Of a DNA stretch of 64,000 bases, positions 16,122 to 24,001 are shown piece after piece. The notes under the pieces are model-generated. The model was not told where the DNA came from and ran no database searches. It worked only from the letters and a program-made list of their open reading frames with translations. The stretch is from an uncultured bacterium (GTDB taxonomy: Bacteria; Myxococcota_A; Polyangia; Polyangiales; Houyiibacteriaceae): assembly GCA_938024995.1 (NCBI GenBank), contig CALJDU010000008.1, positions 62,001 to 126,000 on the forward strand. Reading direction: 5' to 3'. The translations under genes were made by a program, and so were the position numbers. Position 1 is the first letter of the stretch. Each line of letters opens with the position of its first letter.

Positions 16122-18802
16122 GACTGCGTCTCGTGAAACGCGCGGAGCTCTGCTCCGAGGGTGGCGCGAATGGTCGCGAGCGTGGTGGGGTCTTTTACTT
16201 TCATGCCGTCCTTGTTCGTCACGTAGAAAACATCGCTGACGCGCTCGCCCTCAGTGTTCACCTTGGACACCGCGATGCTCAGCTCCTGTTCATGCAGGCT
16301 CTTGGCGATGACGTGCAAGAGTCCCACACGGTCTCGGGTCGAGACATCAACGATCGTAAAACGCGGGGAAGCGGCGTTGTCGACGGTGACTTGAGTCGGG
16401 ATCTTTGGACCCTTCGGCGCCCAGGCGGGCGCTTTGGGGATCCGCGCGAAGAGCTCCGCGACGCTCAGCTGATCCCGAAGCCGCGCGGCGAGCTCTTCCT
16501 CGAGGCGCGCGACCACCGAGCGCGAAATCTCGCGCGAGGATTTCACGGTGAACACGTCAAACGCGGTCGACTCATCGCGGCCGGTTCGCGTGTAGATCTG
16601 CGCGCTCACGATCTCGAGGCGGTGCGCGGCGAGGAGCACGGTGACATCCGCGAGCAAGCCGGCTTGGTCCGGCGCGACCACGACCAGTTCGCTCGTGCTT
16701 CGGGTTCGTCCCGGCGCCACCCGCACCGTGACGGCGCCCTCCCCCAGGTCTCTCGCGTCTCGCGCGATGCGCGCGTGTCGACGGACGTCGCCGGGTGGAT
16801 TGGCGAGGATGTACCGGTCTGGCATCCCCGCGACGAACTCATCGAGCATCTCCTGCCCCGCGTCGCCCGCGAACCCGACCCGGACCTCTTCCCGCAAGCT
16901 CGAGACGCGCTGACTGTTCCCGCTCCCCGCGAGCAGCTGACTCAGCCCCAGGTAGAGGTCCTCGAGCACCGTCGCTTTCCAGGCCGTCATCGCGGTCGGG
17001 TTGGTCGTCGACAAGACGCAGACCGTGAGGAGATAGAGGTCGCGAAGTCGGTCGAGCGTGCCGACGCTCCGGGCGAGCTCCGCGAGGACGTCACCGTCGT
17101 GCACATCACGCTGCGTCGCCCAGCGATAGAGCGCGTGTTGCTCACGGATCAGCCAGACGGTGTGCTCGACGTCGACCGGGGTAAGCCCGAGCCGCTCGGC
17201 GATCGGACGCGCCATGTCTGGCCCGCGTGACGCGCCTCGCGGACCGTGCGTCTTCCCGATGGCGTGAAGCAAGATCGCGAGCGCGAGCGGCTCCGGACGC
17301 GGCGCTTCAATCGCGAGGCGCGCGCTCAAGCTGTGGTGCTCGACGCGCTCCCCAGCGCGCAGCGCCACGAAGCGGTCGAGCGCCTTCACGGAGTGCGCGT
17401 CGACCGTATAGACATTGTAGACGTCGTGCTGAACCCGCCCGAGCAGCGGTTCAAACTCGGGCACCATCGCGAGCAGGAGGCCCACCTCGTGAAGCTCCTC
17501 GTTCAGCGTGCGACCGCCCCAGTGCGCAGAGCGGACCAACAACTGACGAAAGAGCGCGTTGGCCTCGGGGTGGTCACGCAAGGCGTCGCGAAACACCGAC
17601 GTCGCGCACCGCCGCGCGATCGCGTCTCGCGCGAACGGATACACGGGGGCGCCACGCGCCGACGCGCTCTCGTAAAGGCGGAGCGCGAGGACCGGGTCTT
17701 CGTCCAGCTCGTCCGTTCGCTCGAGCGTGAGGTGCTCGCCAAAGTACGCGGTGCCGTCGCCCCCGACGCGCAGTGACGGCGGCGGGCGACGCATCTCGGG
17801 GCGCGCGCGCATCAGCACCCGTTCGGAGACCTGCGCGACCACGCGCGCGTGTCGGTAGTAGGCCTGCATGAACTGCTCGACGGCGAGCGTCACTCCGTCG
17901 ATGAACCCGAGCTGCTCGGCGATCTCTTCTTGGTCGTCGAAGGTGAGGCGATCCTGGCGGCGCCCAGCGCGTCGATGAAGCAGACCGCGGACGCGCCACA
18001 GAAACTCGACCGCGACCGCCAGCCGATCCGACTCGCTCAACGGGATCACGCCCAGGCGCGCGAGGTCACTCGGTGTGTGCGCGCAGAATCGCGCCCCGGC
18101 TGCCCAGAGCGCGACGTCGAGATCCCGCAGCGCACCGCGGCTCAGTTTCACGTCGGGCTCGAGCAGATAAAGCGAGCCGCCCGTCCGCGCGTGGCGCGCA
18201 GCCGCGTCGTCGGAAAGGGCGGTCAAGAACCAACCGAGTCGCGGCTCGAAAACACGCGCGCGTCCGCCTCGGACCAATTCGTCGCAAATGGCGCGGTCGC
18301 CAGCGACGCGTCGGGCGTCAAGGAGGGTCGTAGCGGTTCGAACGTCCTCGCGCGCGAGCGCAATGGTCTCGTCTACGCCGCGCACCGCGTGTCCGATCTC
18401 GACACCGCAATCCCAGAGCGGATAGAGGAGCGCGTGGGCCATGGCGGTGACGTAGGGGTCACTGACATCGTCACAAACAAAGAGAACGTCCAGGTCGCTG
18501 TGCAAACCGACCCGACGCCGGCCGAGCCCCCCGATGGCGAGCAACGCGCAGCGCCCTTCGGGAACGAGACCGCCTTGTCGCGCCGCTGCGTCGGCCGCGC
18601 AATAGAGCGCCCCCAGCAGCCCCTCCAGCACTTTGGCGTGCCGCTTCGCGACCTCCACGCCCGACGCCCCCGAGTCGATCGCCTCGCGCAGCTCCGCGCG
18701 GTATTCGAGGAGGTACTCGTCACACGTATCGCGGAGCGCCGGCGCGAAGCGCTGTAGCCGAAGAGGCTCAGCGTCCACAACGACCACGCACGGTTTGGCC
18801 AA
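16118..18802 (-). CDS. glnD: Bifunctional [protein-PII] uridylyltransferase-like protein, HD motif altered
   Basis: 894 residues from TTG 18802. GlnD senses glutamine and adds or removes UMP on PII proteins to control nitrogen assimilation. The nucleotidyltransferase motif is intact: GGLGRRRVGLHSDLDVLF at ~91-108, with both Asp residues (103, 105). The middle HD domain, which removes UMP, keeps the first His (YTVDAHSVK) but the signature reads LLHAIGKT (His513-Ala514) where the family has HD; the nearby GGDHS element is also absent. Two ACT domains close the protein (DQAGLLADVTVLL, RDRVGLLHVIAKS). The length is typical. Uridylyl-transfer is likely kept; uridylyl-removal is doubtful. Confidence 0.93.
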   Translation of the reverse strand: MAKPCVVVVDAEPLRLQRFAPALRDTCDEYLLEYRAELREAIDSGASGVEVAKRHAKVLEGLLGALYCAADAAARQGGLVPEGRCALLAIGGLGRRRVGLHSDLDVLFVCDDVSDPYVTAMAHALLYPLWDCGVEIGHAVRGVDETIALAREDVRTATTLLDARRVAGDRAICDELVRGGRARVFEPRLGWFLTALSDDAAARHARTGGSLYLLEPDVKLSRGALRDLDVALWAAGARFCAHTPSDLARLGVIPLSESDRLAVAVEFLWRVRGLLHRRAGRRQDRLTFDDQEEIAEQLGFIDGVTLAVEQFMQAYYRHARVVAQVSERVLMRARPEMRRPPPSLRVGGDGTAYFGEHLTLERTDELDEDPVLALRLYESASARGAPVYPFARDAIARRCATSVFRDALRDHPEANALFRQLLVRSAHWGGRTLNEELHEVGLLLAMVPEFEPLLGRVQHDVYNVYTVDAHSVKALDRFVALRAGERVEHHSLSARLAIEAPRPEPLALAILLHAIGKTHGPRGASRGPDMARPIAERLGLTPVDVEHTVWLIREQHALYRWATQRDVHDGDVLAELARSVGTLDRLRDLYLLTVCVLSTTNPTAMTAWKATVLEDLYLGLSQLLAGSGNSQRVSSLREEVRVGFAGDAGQEMLDEFVAGMPDRYILANPPGDVRRHARIARDARDLGEGAVTVRVAPGRTRSTSELVVVAPDQAGLLADVTVLLAAHRLEIVSAQIYTRTGRDESTAFDVFTVKSSREISRSVVARLEEELAARLRDQLSVAELFARIPKAPAWAPKGPKIPTQVTVDNAASPRFTIVDVSTRDRVGLLHVIAKSLHEQELSIAVSKVNTEGERVSDVFYVTNKDGMKVKDPTTLATIRATLGAELRAFHETQS

Positions 18803-18899
18803 GGAGCACAGAACGCTCAGACATCCACGCCACGGGGGAGCAGTATGACTCGTGCTGGAGCGGCGGCAACAACGTTCGCGGCGCCCGAGCCGCGCGGGC

Positions 18900-20546
18900 T
18901 CACTCCCCGGAGACGTAGCGGATCAGCCCCGCGGTGATGCCATCCGCGAGCGCTTGTCGATATTCGTTCGTTCGCAGCGCGTAGGCCTCCCGTCGTTTCG
19001 TCAAGAACGACGCCTCCAACAAAATCGCCGGCATCGTCGCGCCCACGAGCACGTGAAAGACCTCGCTCTTCACGCCGCGGTTTGGGAGGTTGCGGAGGAT
19101 GGTGCGTCCGCCCGCGAGCGTGCTCTCGTGCACCACCCGCGCCAAAGCGCGCGACTCCGTGACCTGCTCCTCCCGGTGGATGTTCGCGAGGATCCGCTGG
19201 AGCCCGGTGACCGCGGCTTCCGACGTCCCGTTTTCGCGCGCCGCGAGCCGCGTCGCCTGTCGCTGATCGTTGGTGTCCAAAACGAACGTGGTGACGCCAC
19301 CTCGCTGCACGTACTCGTTCGCGGAATTGAAGTGGATCGAGAGGAAGACGTCGGCGCCGACCGCGTTCGCCATAGCGGTTCGCTGTGGGAGCGAGACCTG
19401 CACATCGTCCTCTCGCGTGAGGAGCACGCGGACATCGGGGAGCCGCGCGCGTAGTCCCACGGCCACGCGCTTCGCCAGGTCGAGCGCGATCTCCGACTCC
19501 TTCAGGTCTTCGTATTGCGCGCCGGTCTCGACGCCCCCGTGCCCCGGGTCAAGCACGATCGTTCGGACCGGTCGGGGACCATTCGCGACCCGAGCGCGTC
19601 GGCGCTCTCCGCGTTCAAAGTCGATCACGACGCGAAACGGGTCGGTCAGTAGGTGGAGCTGCCAACGCGTGTCCTCCGCGATATCGAAAGCGACGCGGGC
19701 GTCACTGTCGCCTTGCTCTTGCCGAAGCCGCGCCACCCCTGCGAGCCCGACCGGCTGCGCCCGGGGGACGCTCGGGGCGACCAAGGCGTTGTCGAAAGAG
19801 AGGAGCAAGCGCCGAGGCAAGGTATCGTCAGCCGCGACCTGTTCTTCTCGGAACACCGCGACGCGATCAAAGCCGAGCACGATCCGAACGAACGTCCCTT
19901 CCGCGGACGCTGGGGGTCCGTAGACCGACGCCGCGGTCAAGGTCGCCGCTTCTGCCTGTTCACGTCCGGCAAAGAAGTCACCAAAGACATCTTCGCTCAG
20001 CGCGGAGGTCACGCGGCGTGCGCCAAGGACGCAGCTGAGCTGGCTTGGCTCATCGGCGAAGCGGTCGATGATCTCTTGGGCGACCTCGGTCGCCGCCGCG
20101 CGGTCGAGCTGATCCCGGGCGCGCACGCGGCACAGATCAAGCAACGCGTCGCAGCTCTCGGGACGATCCGCGCGGCTGACCCGCCGCAGCTCCACCAGCG
20201 CCGCGTTCAAGCGCGAATCGTCGCCTTCGCGGGCGACCAGCACCCGCGTCAAGCTCATGATCTTTCGCGCCTTCGCGATGTCATGGGTCGACACCGGCGC
20301 GAGCGGGTCCACCTCTCCGAGCGCCGCGCCCAGAGCTTGGGCGAGCGCGTCGTCCGAGAGCGTGATCGGATCAAGCGTGTCGACGTTGACGGGTGCCGCT
20401 CGCTCTTCGTCACCACAGCTCAACAGCAGCACTCCACCCCCCAGCAGCACGAACAGGACCGCGGTTCGGAGAAAGCGACCTCGCTCGTACGAAGGGGAGT
20501 CCGCTCTTGGGGGCTCCGCTGCTGATTTCGTTGACGATCTCTTCAC
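18900..20546 (-). CDS. N-acetylmuramoyl-L-alanine amidase (AMIN plus Amidase_3), lipid-anchored
   Basis: 548 residues from GTG 20546; a start at 20582 would overlap the divergent gene. A hydrophobic segment (FLRTAVLFVLLGGGVLLLSC) ends in a possible lipobox. A helical region with Cys residues comes next, then an AMIN-type beta domain (WQLHLLTDPFRVVIDFE). The C-terminal zinc amidase has IVLDPGHGGVETGA (His), KESEIALDLAKRV (Glu), DVFLSIHFNSA (His) and AILLEASFLTKRREA (catalytic Glu). It would cut the amide bond between MurNAc and L-Ala in septal peptidoglycan, like AmiC. The regulatory insert that blocks the site in AmiB/C is partly present. Activators (EnvC/NlpD) are not in the window. Confidence 0.93.
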   Translation of the reverse strand: MKRSSTKSAAEPPRADSPSYERGRFLRTAVLFVLLGGGVLLLSCGDEERAAPVNVDTLDPITLSDDALAQALGAALGEVDPLAPVSTHDIAKARKIMSLTRVLVAREGDDSRLNAALVELRRVSRADRPESCDALLDLCRVRARDQLDRAAATEVAQEIIDRFADEPSQLSCVLGARRVTSALSEDVFGDFFAGREQAEAATLTAASVYGPPASAEGTFVRIVLGFDRVAVFREEQVAADDTLPRRLLLSFDNALVAPSVPRAQPVGLAGVARLRQEQGDSDARVAFDIAEDTRWQLHLLTDPFRVVIDFERGERRRARVANGPRPVRTIVLDPGHGGVETGAQYEDLKESEIALDLAKRVAVGLRARLPDVRVLLTREDDVQVSLPQRTAMANAVGADVFLSIHFNSANEYVQRGGVTTFVLDTNDQRQATRLAARENGTSEAAVTGLQRILANIHREEQVTESRALARVVHESTLAGGRTILRNLPNRGVKSEVFHVLVGATMPAILLEASFLTKRREAYALRTNEYRQALADGITAGLIRYVSGE

Positions 20547-20560
20547 GGCGGTTCTACGCT
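20531..20560 (+). promoter_or_regulatory. Putative leaderless promoter of the YbjN-like gene
   Basis: TTGACG (20531-20536), 18-base spacer, TACGCT (20555-20560), then 9 bases to the ATG at 20570. The transcript would start at or within two bases of the start codon. It lies inside the 5' end of the divergent amidase gene. Confidence 0.5.
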
Positions 20561-20569
20561 GTCTCTCAC

Positions 20570-21022
20570 ATGGAGCGACCAAGGTACGAAGACCGAGACA
20601 GCGGGCGCGTCTATCGCGACGCCACCGAAATGGTCAACGACTACGTCGTGCGCTTCAGCGAAGTCGTCGGCGTGCGCCTCGAGCCGCTTGATCCGTCCGG
20701 ATACACCGAGGTTCAGCGCGGCTCCGCGACTGTTGGGATCAACGTGATGGAGGAGCATGGGATTTTGCTCATCCTCTCGCGAATCATGGAGCTTCCCAAG
20801 GAGGGAACCGACGAGTTTTGCCGGCGCTTGCTTGAGCTGAACTTTTTGGTGACGAGCGACGGTGCTTTCGCCATCGATAAGGAGCAAGAGATCGTCTATC
20901 TCCGATCTCTTCGACGACTCGGCGGCCTCGACTACGAAGAGTTCGAGGACCTCCTGAACACCGTCGCGACCGTCGCGGACGAGTGGGACGATCGCCTCGC
21001 CGAGATGTTTCCCAACATCTAG
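20570..21022 (+). CDS. YbjN-like (CesT/secretion-chaperone fold) protein
   Basis: 150 residues from ATG 20570. The alternating helix and strand pattern (EMVNDYVVRFSEVVGVRLE, SATVGINVMEEHGILLILSR, FCRRLLELNFLVTSDGAFAI, LNTVATVADEWDDRLAEMF) resembles the YbjN and type III secretion chaperone fold. Such proteins bind clients in the cytosol; no enzymatic residues are visible. It is followed 93 bases later by the Ala/Glu-repeat PEGA protein. Family assignment is by pattern only. Confidence 0.75.
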   Translation: MERPRYEDRDSGRVYRDATEMVNDYVVRFSEVVGVRLEPLDPSGYTEVQRGSATVGINVMEEHGILLILSRIMELPKEGTDEFCRRLLELNFLVTSDGAFAIDKEQEIVYLRSLRRLGGLDYEEFEDLLNTVATVADEWDDRLAEMFPNI

Positions 21023-21115
21023 TGCGGTCCCCCGTGAAGGGACTGTTCGACCGCTCCCTCAGGACCGAATTCGCCGGCTGGCAGCTCATTCACTCGGGTG
21101 GTAGCGTCGGTGGAC

Positions 21116-22387
21116 ATGGCGACCACCCCGAAAGACGCTCCATTGGACGACTTTGACAAGATCGCGGATGACTTCCGCCCTTCGTGGGCCGAGGGGTCCT
21201 GGGGCAGCTCGGCTGAGGTCGAGACCGTCAAGGAGGTCGCGGACGCCAGTTCGAGCATTGAGGTCGACCCCTCGCTGGAAGTCGAAGCGGCGATCGCTGA
21301 GGCGGCGATGGTCGACGCGAGCGTCGACGCCAACCGAGGCGTGGCTGCACCTTCGGTTCCGGAAGAGAGCGTGGTGATCGACGACCCCGCGATGCTTCCG
21401 CTCTCCAAGATCCCAACCGCGATCACGCGCGCCCCGGTCGCGCCCGAACCCGCACCCGACACAACCGCGCCCGCGACGCCGTCCGCGATCCCCGCAGCGA
21501 TCCCGTCGTACCCGGCGATCGAACCGGTCTACCCCACGCAGAGCTCGAACCTACCGAAGATCCTCGGAGGGCTTTTCCTGGTCGGAGCGCTCGGCGTTGG
21601 TGCGTTCTTCATGTTTGGGAAGGGCGAACCGACGACAACCGCTGGACCTGCAACCTCGACCCCGACCGCGACCGGAACCGCAGCTGCCGGAACCGAAGCT
21701 GCCGGAACCGAAGCTGCCGGGACCGAAGCCGCCGGGACTGAAGCCGCTGGAAGCGAGGCTGCTGGAAGCGAGGCTGCCGGGACCGAAGCTGCCGGGACCG
21801 AAGCTGCCGCCGCTGAAGTCGCCGCCACTGAAGCTGCCGCCGCTGAAGCTGCCGCCGCTGAAGTCGCCGCCGCTGAAGCTGCCGCCGCTGAAGCTGCCGC
21901 CGCTGAAGTCGCCGCCGCTGAAGCTGCCGCCGCTGAGGCTGCCGCCGCTGAAGCTGCCGCCGCTGAAGCCGCCGCCGCTGAAGCCGCCGCCGCGGAAGCC
22001 GCCGCCGCGGAAGCCGCCGCCGCGGAACCCGCTGCCGAGAACGCTGCGTCGGACCAGGTCGAGGCCACCGCCGCTGCGCAAGCCTCTACGATTCAGCTCA
22101 ACGTTTCTGTCTTTCCGCGGAGCGCAGCCGTCTCCATCGATGGGCGTCAGGTCAACGCCCCGTACAACGCGACCGTTCCTCGCGACGGCGCGGAGCACAC
22201 GATCGTGGCCAGCGCGAGCGGCTTCCGGCCAGCGCGCCAGACGGTTCGCTTTGACCGAGACCAGTCGGTCCGAATCGCGCTTCGCCGCCGCCGCCGCACC
22301 GTCCGGATGACGACGCGGATGACGACGCGGACGACCACCCGAATGCGCGGCATGTCCGGCACGTTCACGTCCGACAACCCCTACTAA
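21116..22387 (+). CDS. Membrane protein with Ala/Glu pentapeptide tandem repeat and PEGA domain
   Basis: About 423 residues from ATG 21116 (GTG 21098 also in frame). An acidic cytosolic N-terminal part of ~140 residues is followed by one membrane span (ILGGLFLVGALGVGAFFMF), then ~115 residues of pentad repeats (EAAGT, later EAAAA or EVAAA), which should form a long rigid helix. A PEGA domain (VSVFPRSAAVSIDGRQV ... RDGAEHTIVASASGFRP) and an Arg/Met/Thr-rich tail ending TSDNPY complete it. The helix could span the periplasm and present the PEGA domain at the outer envelope. PEGA domains bind surface-layer or wall components in other proteins. Function unknown. Confidence 0.82.
   Translation: MATTPKDAPLDDFDKIADDFRPSWAEGSWGSSAEVETVKEVADASSSIEVDPSLEVEAAIAEAAMVDASVDANRGVAAPSVPEESVVIDDPAMLPLSKIPTAITRAPVAPEPAPDTTAPATPSAIPAAIPSYPAIEPVYPTQSSNLPKILGGLFLVGALGVGAFFMFGKGEPTTTAGPATSTPTATGTAAAGTEAAGTEAAGTEAAGTEAAGSEAAGSEAAGTEAAGTEAAAAEVAATEAAAAEAAAAEVAAAEAAAAEAAAAEVAAAEAAAAEAAAAEAAAAEAAAAEAAAAEAAAAEAAAAEPAAENAASDQVEATAAAQASTIQLNVSVFPRSAAVSIDGRQVNAPYNATVPRDGAEHTIVASASGFRPARQTVRFDRDQSVRIALRRRRRTVRMTTRMTTRTTTRMRGMSGTFTSDNPY
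21683..22031 (+). repeat. 15-bp coding tandem repeat, about 23 copies
   Basis: In-frame 15-base units such as GCCGCCGCTGAAGCT run through the middle of the PEGA protein. The first eight or so units encode AAGTE or AAGSE, later ones AAAAE or AAAVE variants. Unit sequences are near-identical in the second half, pointing to recent expansion. The repeat also creates long open frames on the other strand. Confidence 0.93.
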
Positions 22388-22412
22388 CGACCTCCTCGAG
22401 GTCGAGTTCGAG

Positions 22413-23420
22413 ATGACGACACGAGAGCTCACCTATCGCGACGCGGGCGTTGATGTGGAAGCGGGTGCACGGCTCGTGGATCGCGTGCGTCCGCTTGCGG
22501 CCAGCACTCGGATTCCGGAGCAGCTCTCCTCGCTCGGGGGCTTCGCTGGGCTGTGCGCTGTACCGAGCGGGATGCGCGACCCCGTACTGGTGAGCGGAAC
22601 GGACGGCGTTGGGACCAAGCTCGAGCTCGCGTTCGCGCTCGACCACCATGAGACGGTCGGCGTTGATCTGGTCGCGATGTGCGTCAATGACATCGTCACG
22701 TGCGGCGCTCGTCCCCTCTTCTTCCTCGACTACTTCGCGACGGCGAAGCTCGACGTGGACCGCGCGGAACGCGTCATCGCAGGCATCGCGGAGGGCTGTC
22801 GACAAGCGCAGTGCTCCCTCCTCGGCGGCGAGACGGCCGAGCTGCCCGGCTTCTACGCGGCAGGCAAGTACGAGCTCGCGGGATTCGCGGTCGGTGTCGT
22901 GGAGCGCGACGAGATTATCGACGGGCGCTCTGTCGTTGAGGGTGACGTCGTGCTCGCGGCGCGCGCGAGCGGTCTCCATTCCAACGGTTTCTCACTCGCG
23001 CGCCGCGCCTTCGCTGATGCGCTCACGTCACCGCTCGACGCGAAAGGAAAGACCCTCGCGAAAGAGCTGCTCACGCCGACCCGCATCTACGTCGACCTCG
23101 CGCGGGCTGTGATCCCCACGGGCGGCGTACGGGCGATCGCGCACATCACCGGAGGAGGACTCATAGAGAACCTCCCGCGCGTGCTCAACGGTCTCGGGGC
23201 GACCCTCTCGCTCGACGCGGTCGACGCTCCGCCCATCTTCGCCAGGATCAACGCGGCGGGGGTGAGCGACGAGGAGATGCGCCGCACCTTCAACATGGGC
23301 GTTGGCTTCTGCATCGTGACTCCGCGCGACCGCGCTGACGAGGTCCGCGCCGCTGCGACCGAACCTCTCTACGAACTGGGCGTCGTCACGAGCCGCCCCG
23401 GCGTACGATTCTCGTCATGA
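22413..23420 (+). CDS. purM: Phosphoribosylformylglycinamidine cyclo-ligase (AIR synthetase)
   Basis: 335 residues; converts FGAM plus ATP to 5-aminoimidazole ribotide, step five of purine synthesis. Family blocks: TYRDAGVDVEAGARLVDRV at the N-terminus, VSGTDGVGTKLELAF (ATP and substrate loop), DLVAMCVNDIVTCGARPLFF, LLGGETAELPGFY and HITGGGLIENLPRVL. The length is typical. It begins 25 bases after the PEGA gene and overlaps purN by 4 bases (ATGA), matching the common purM-purN pairing. Confidence 0.97.
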   Translation: MTTRELTYRDAGVDVEAGARLVDRVRPLAASTRIPEQLSSLGGFAGLCAVPSGMRDPVLVSGTDGVGTKLELAFALDHHETVGVDLVAMCVNDIVTCGARPLFFLDYFATAKLDVDRAERVIAGIAEGCRQAQCSLLGGETAELPGFYAAGKYELAGFAVGVVERDEIIDGRSVVEGDVVLAARASGLHSNGFSLARRAFADALTSPLDAKGKTLAKELLTPTRIYVDLARAVIPTGGVRAIAHITGGGLIENLPRVLNGLGATLSLDAVDAPPIFARINAAGVSDEEMRRTFNMGVGFCIVTPRDRADEVRAAATEPLYELGVVTSRPGVRFSS

Positions 23421-24001
23421 ACGCGCTTCGGACCGCGGTCCTGATCTCAGGCGCGGGTAGCAACCTCGCCGCGATCTTCGAGCGTTGTCAGGACGCGACG
23501 GTCGTCGGTGTGTTCGCCGATCGCGAGGCGTCGGGTCTCGAGCTCGCGACTCAGCGAGATGTCCCAACGAAGGTCGTGCGGTTCCGAAAACACGACCGCG
23601 CGCAATGGGACCGTGAGCTGGCCGACGCGGTCGAGGAGCGCGAGCCCGAGCTCGTCGTGCTCGCCGGCTTTATGCGCATCGTCAGCGCCGACTTTGTCGC
23701 CCGCTTCCCGCGCCGCATCGTCAACGTTCACCCGTCGCTCTTGCCCGCGTTCCCTGGCGCGCGCGCTCCTCGCGACGCGATCGCGGCCGGCGTGAACGAG
23801 AGCGGCTGCACGGTTCACCTCGTGGATGAGGGCGTCGACACCGGTGATGTGCTCGCGCAGCGACGCGTCCCGATCCTCGCGACCGACGACGTTGCGAGCT
23901 TGCACGAGCGCATCAAGGCGCAGGAGCATGCGCTGCTCCCGTCCACCATTGACGAGATCGCGCGCGGCGAAATTTCACTTGGCTGGAACGAAGCGCGATG
24001 A
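23417..24001 (+). CDS. purN: Phosphoribosylglycinamide formyltransferase
   Basis: 194 residues; transfers a formyl group from 10-formyl-THF to GAR, step three of purine synthesis. N-terminal VLISGAGSNLAAI binds the substrate phosphate. The catalytic triad is present: Asn103 and His105 in NVHPSLLPAFPG, and Asp141 in VDEGVDTGDVLAQ. The residue after the Pro-Gly turn that is often His is Arg here (GARAP). Coupled by ATGA overlaps to purM before it and the flavoprotein after it. Confidence 0.96.
   Translation: MNALRTAVLISGAGSNLAAIFERCQDATVVGVFADREASGLELATQRDVPTKVVRFRKHDRAQWDRELADAVEEREPELVVLAGFMRIVSADFVARFPRRIVNVHPSLLPAFPGARAPRDAIAAGVNESGCTVHLVDEGVDTGDVLAQRRVPILATDDVASLHERIKAQEHALLPSTIDEIARGEISLGWNEAR

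Noticed and set aside
16133..17230. Plus-strand 365-codon frame opposite glnD
   Set aside because: glnD shows nucleotidyltransferase and two ACT domains over the same bases; the plus frame has no family features.
21551..22432. Minus-strand Gly/Ser/Phe repeat ORF
   Set aside because: It is the mirror of the 15-bp coding repeat of the PEGA protein; the plus frame has a membrane span and a PEGA domain, and the minus frame has no recognisable fold.
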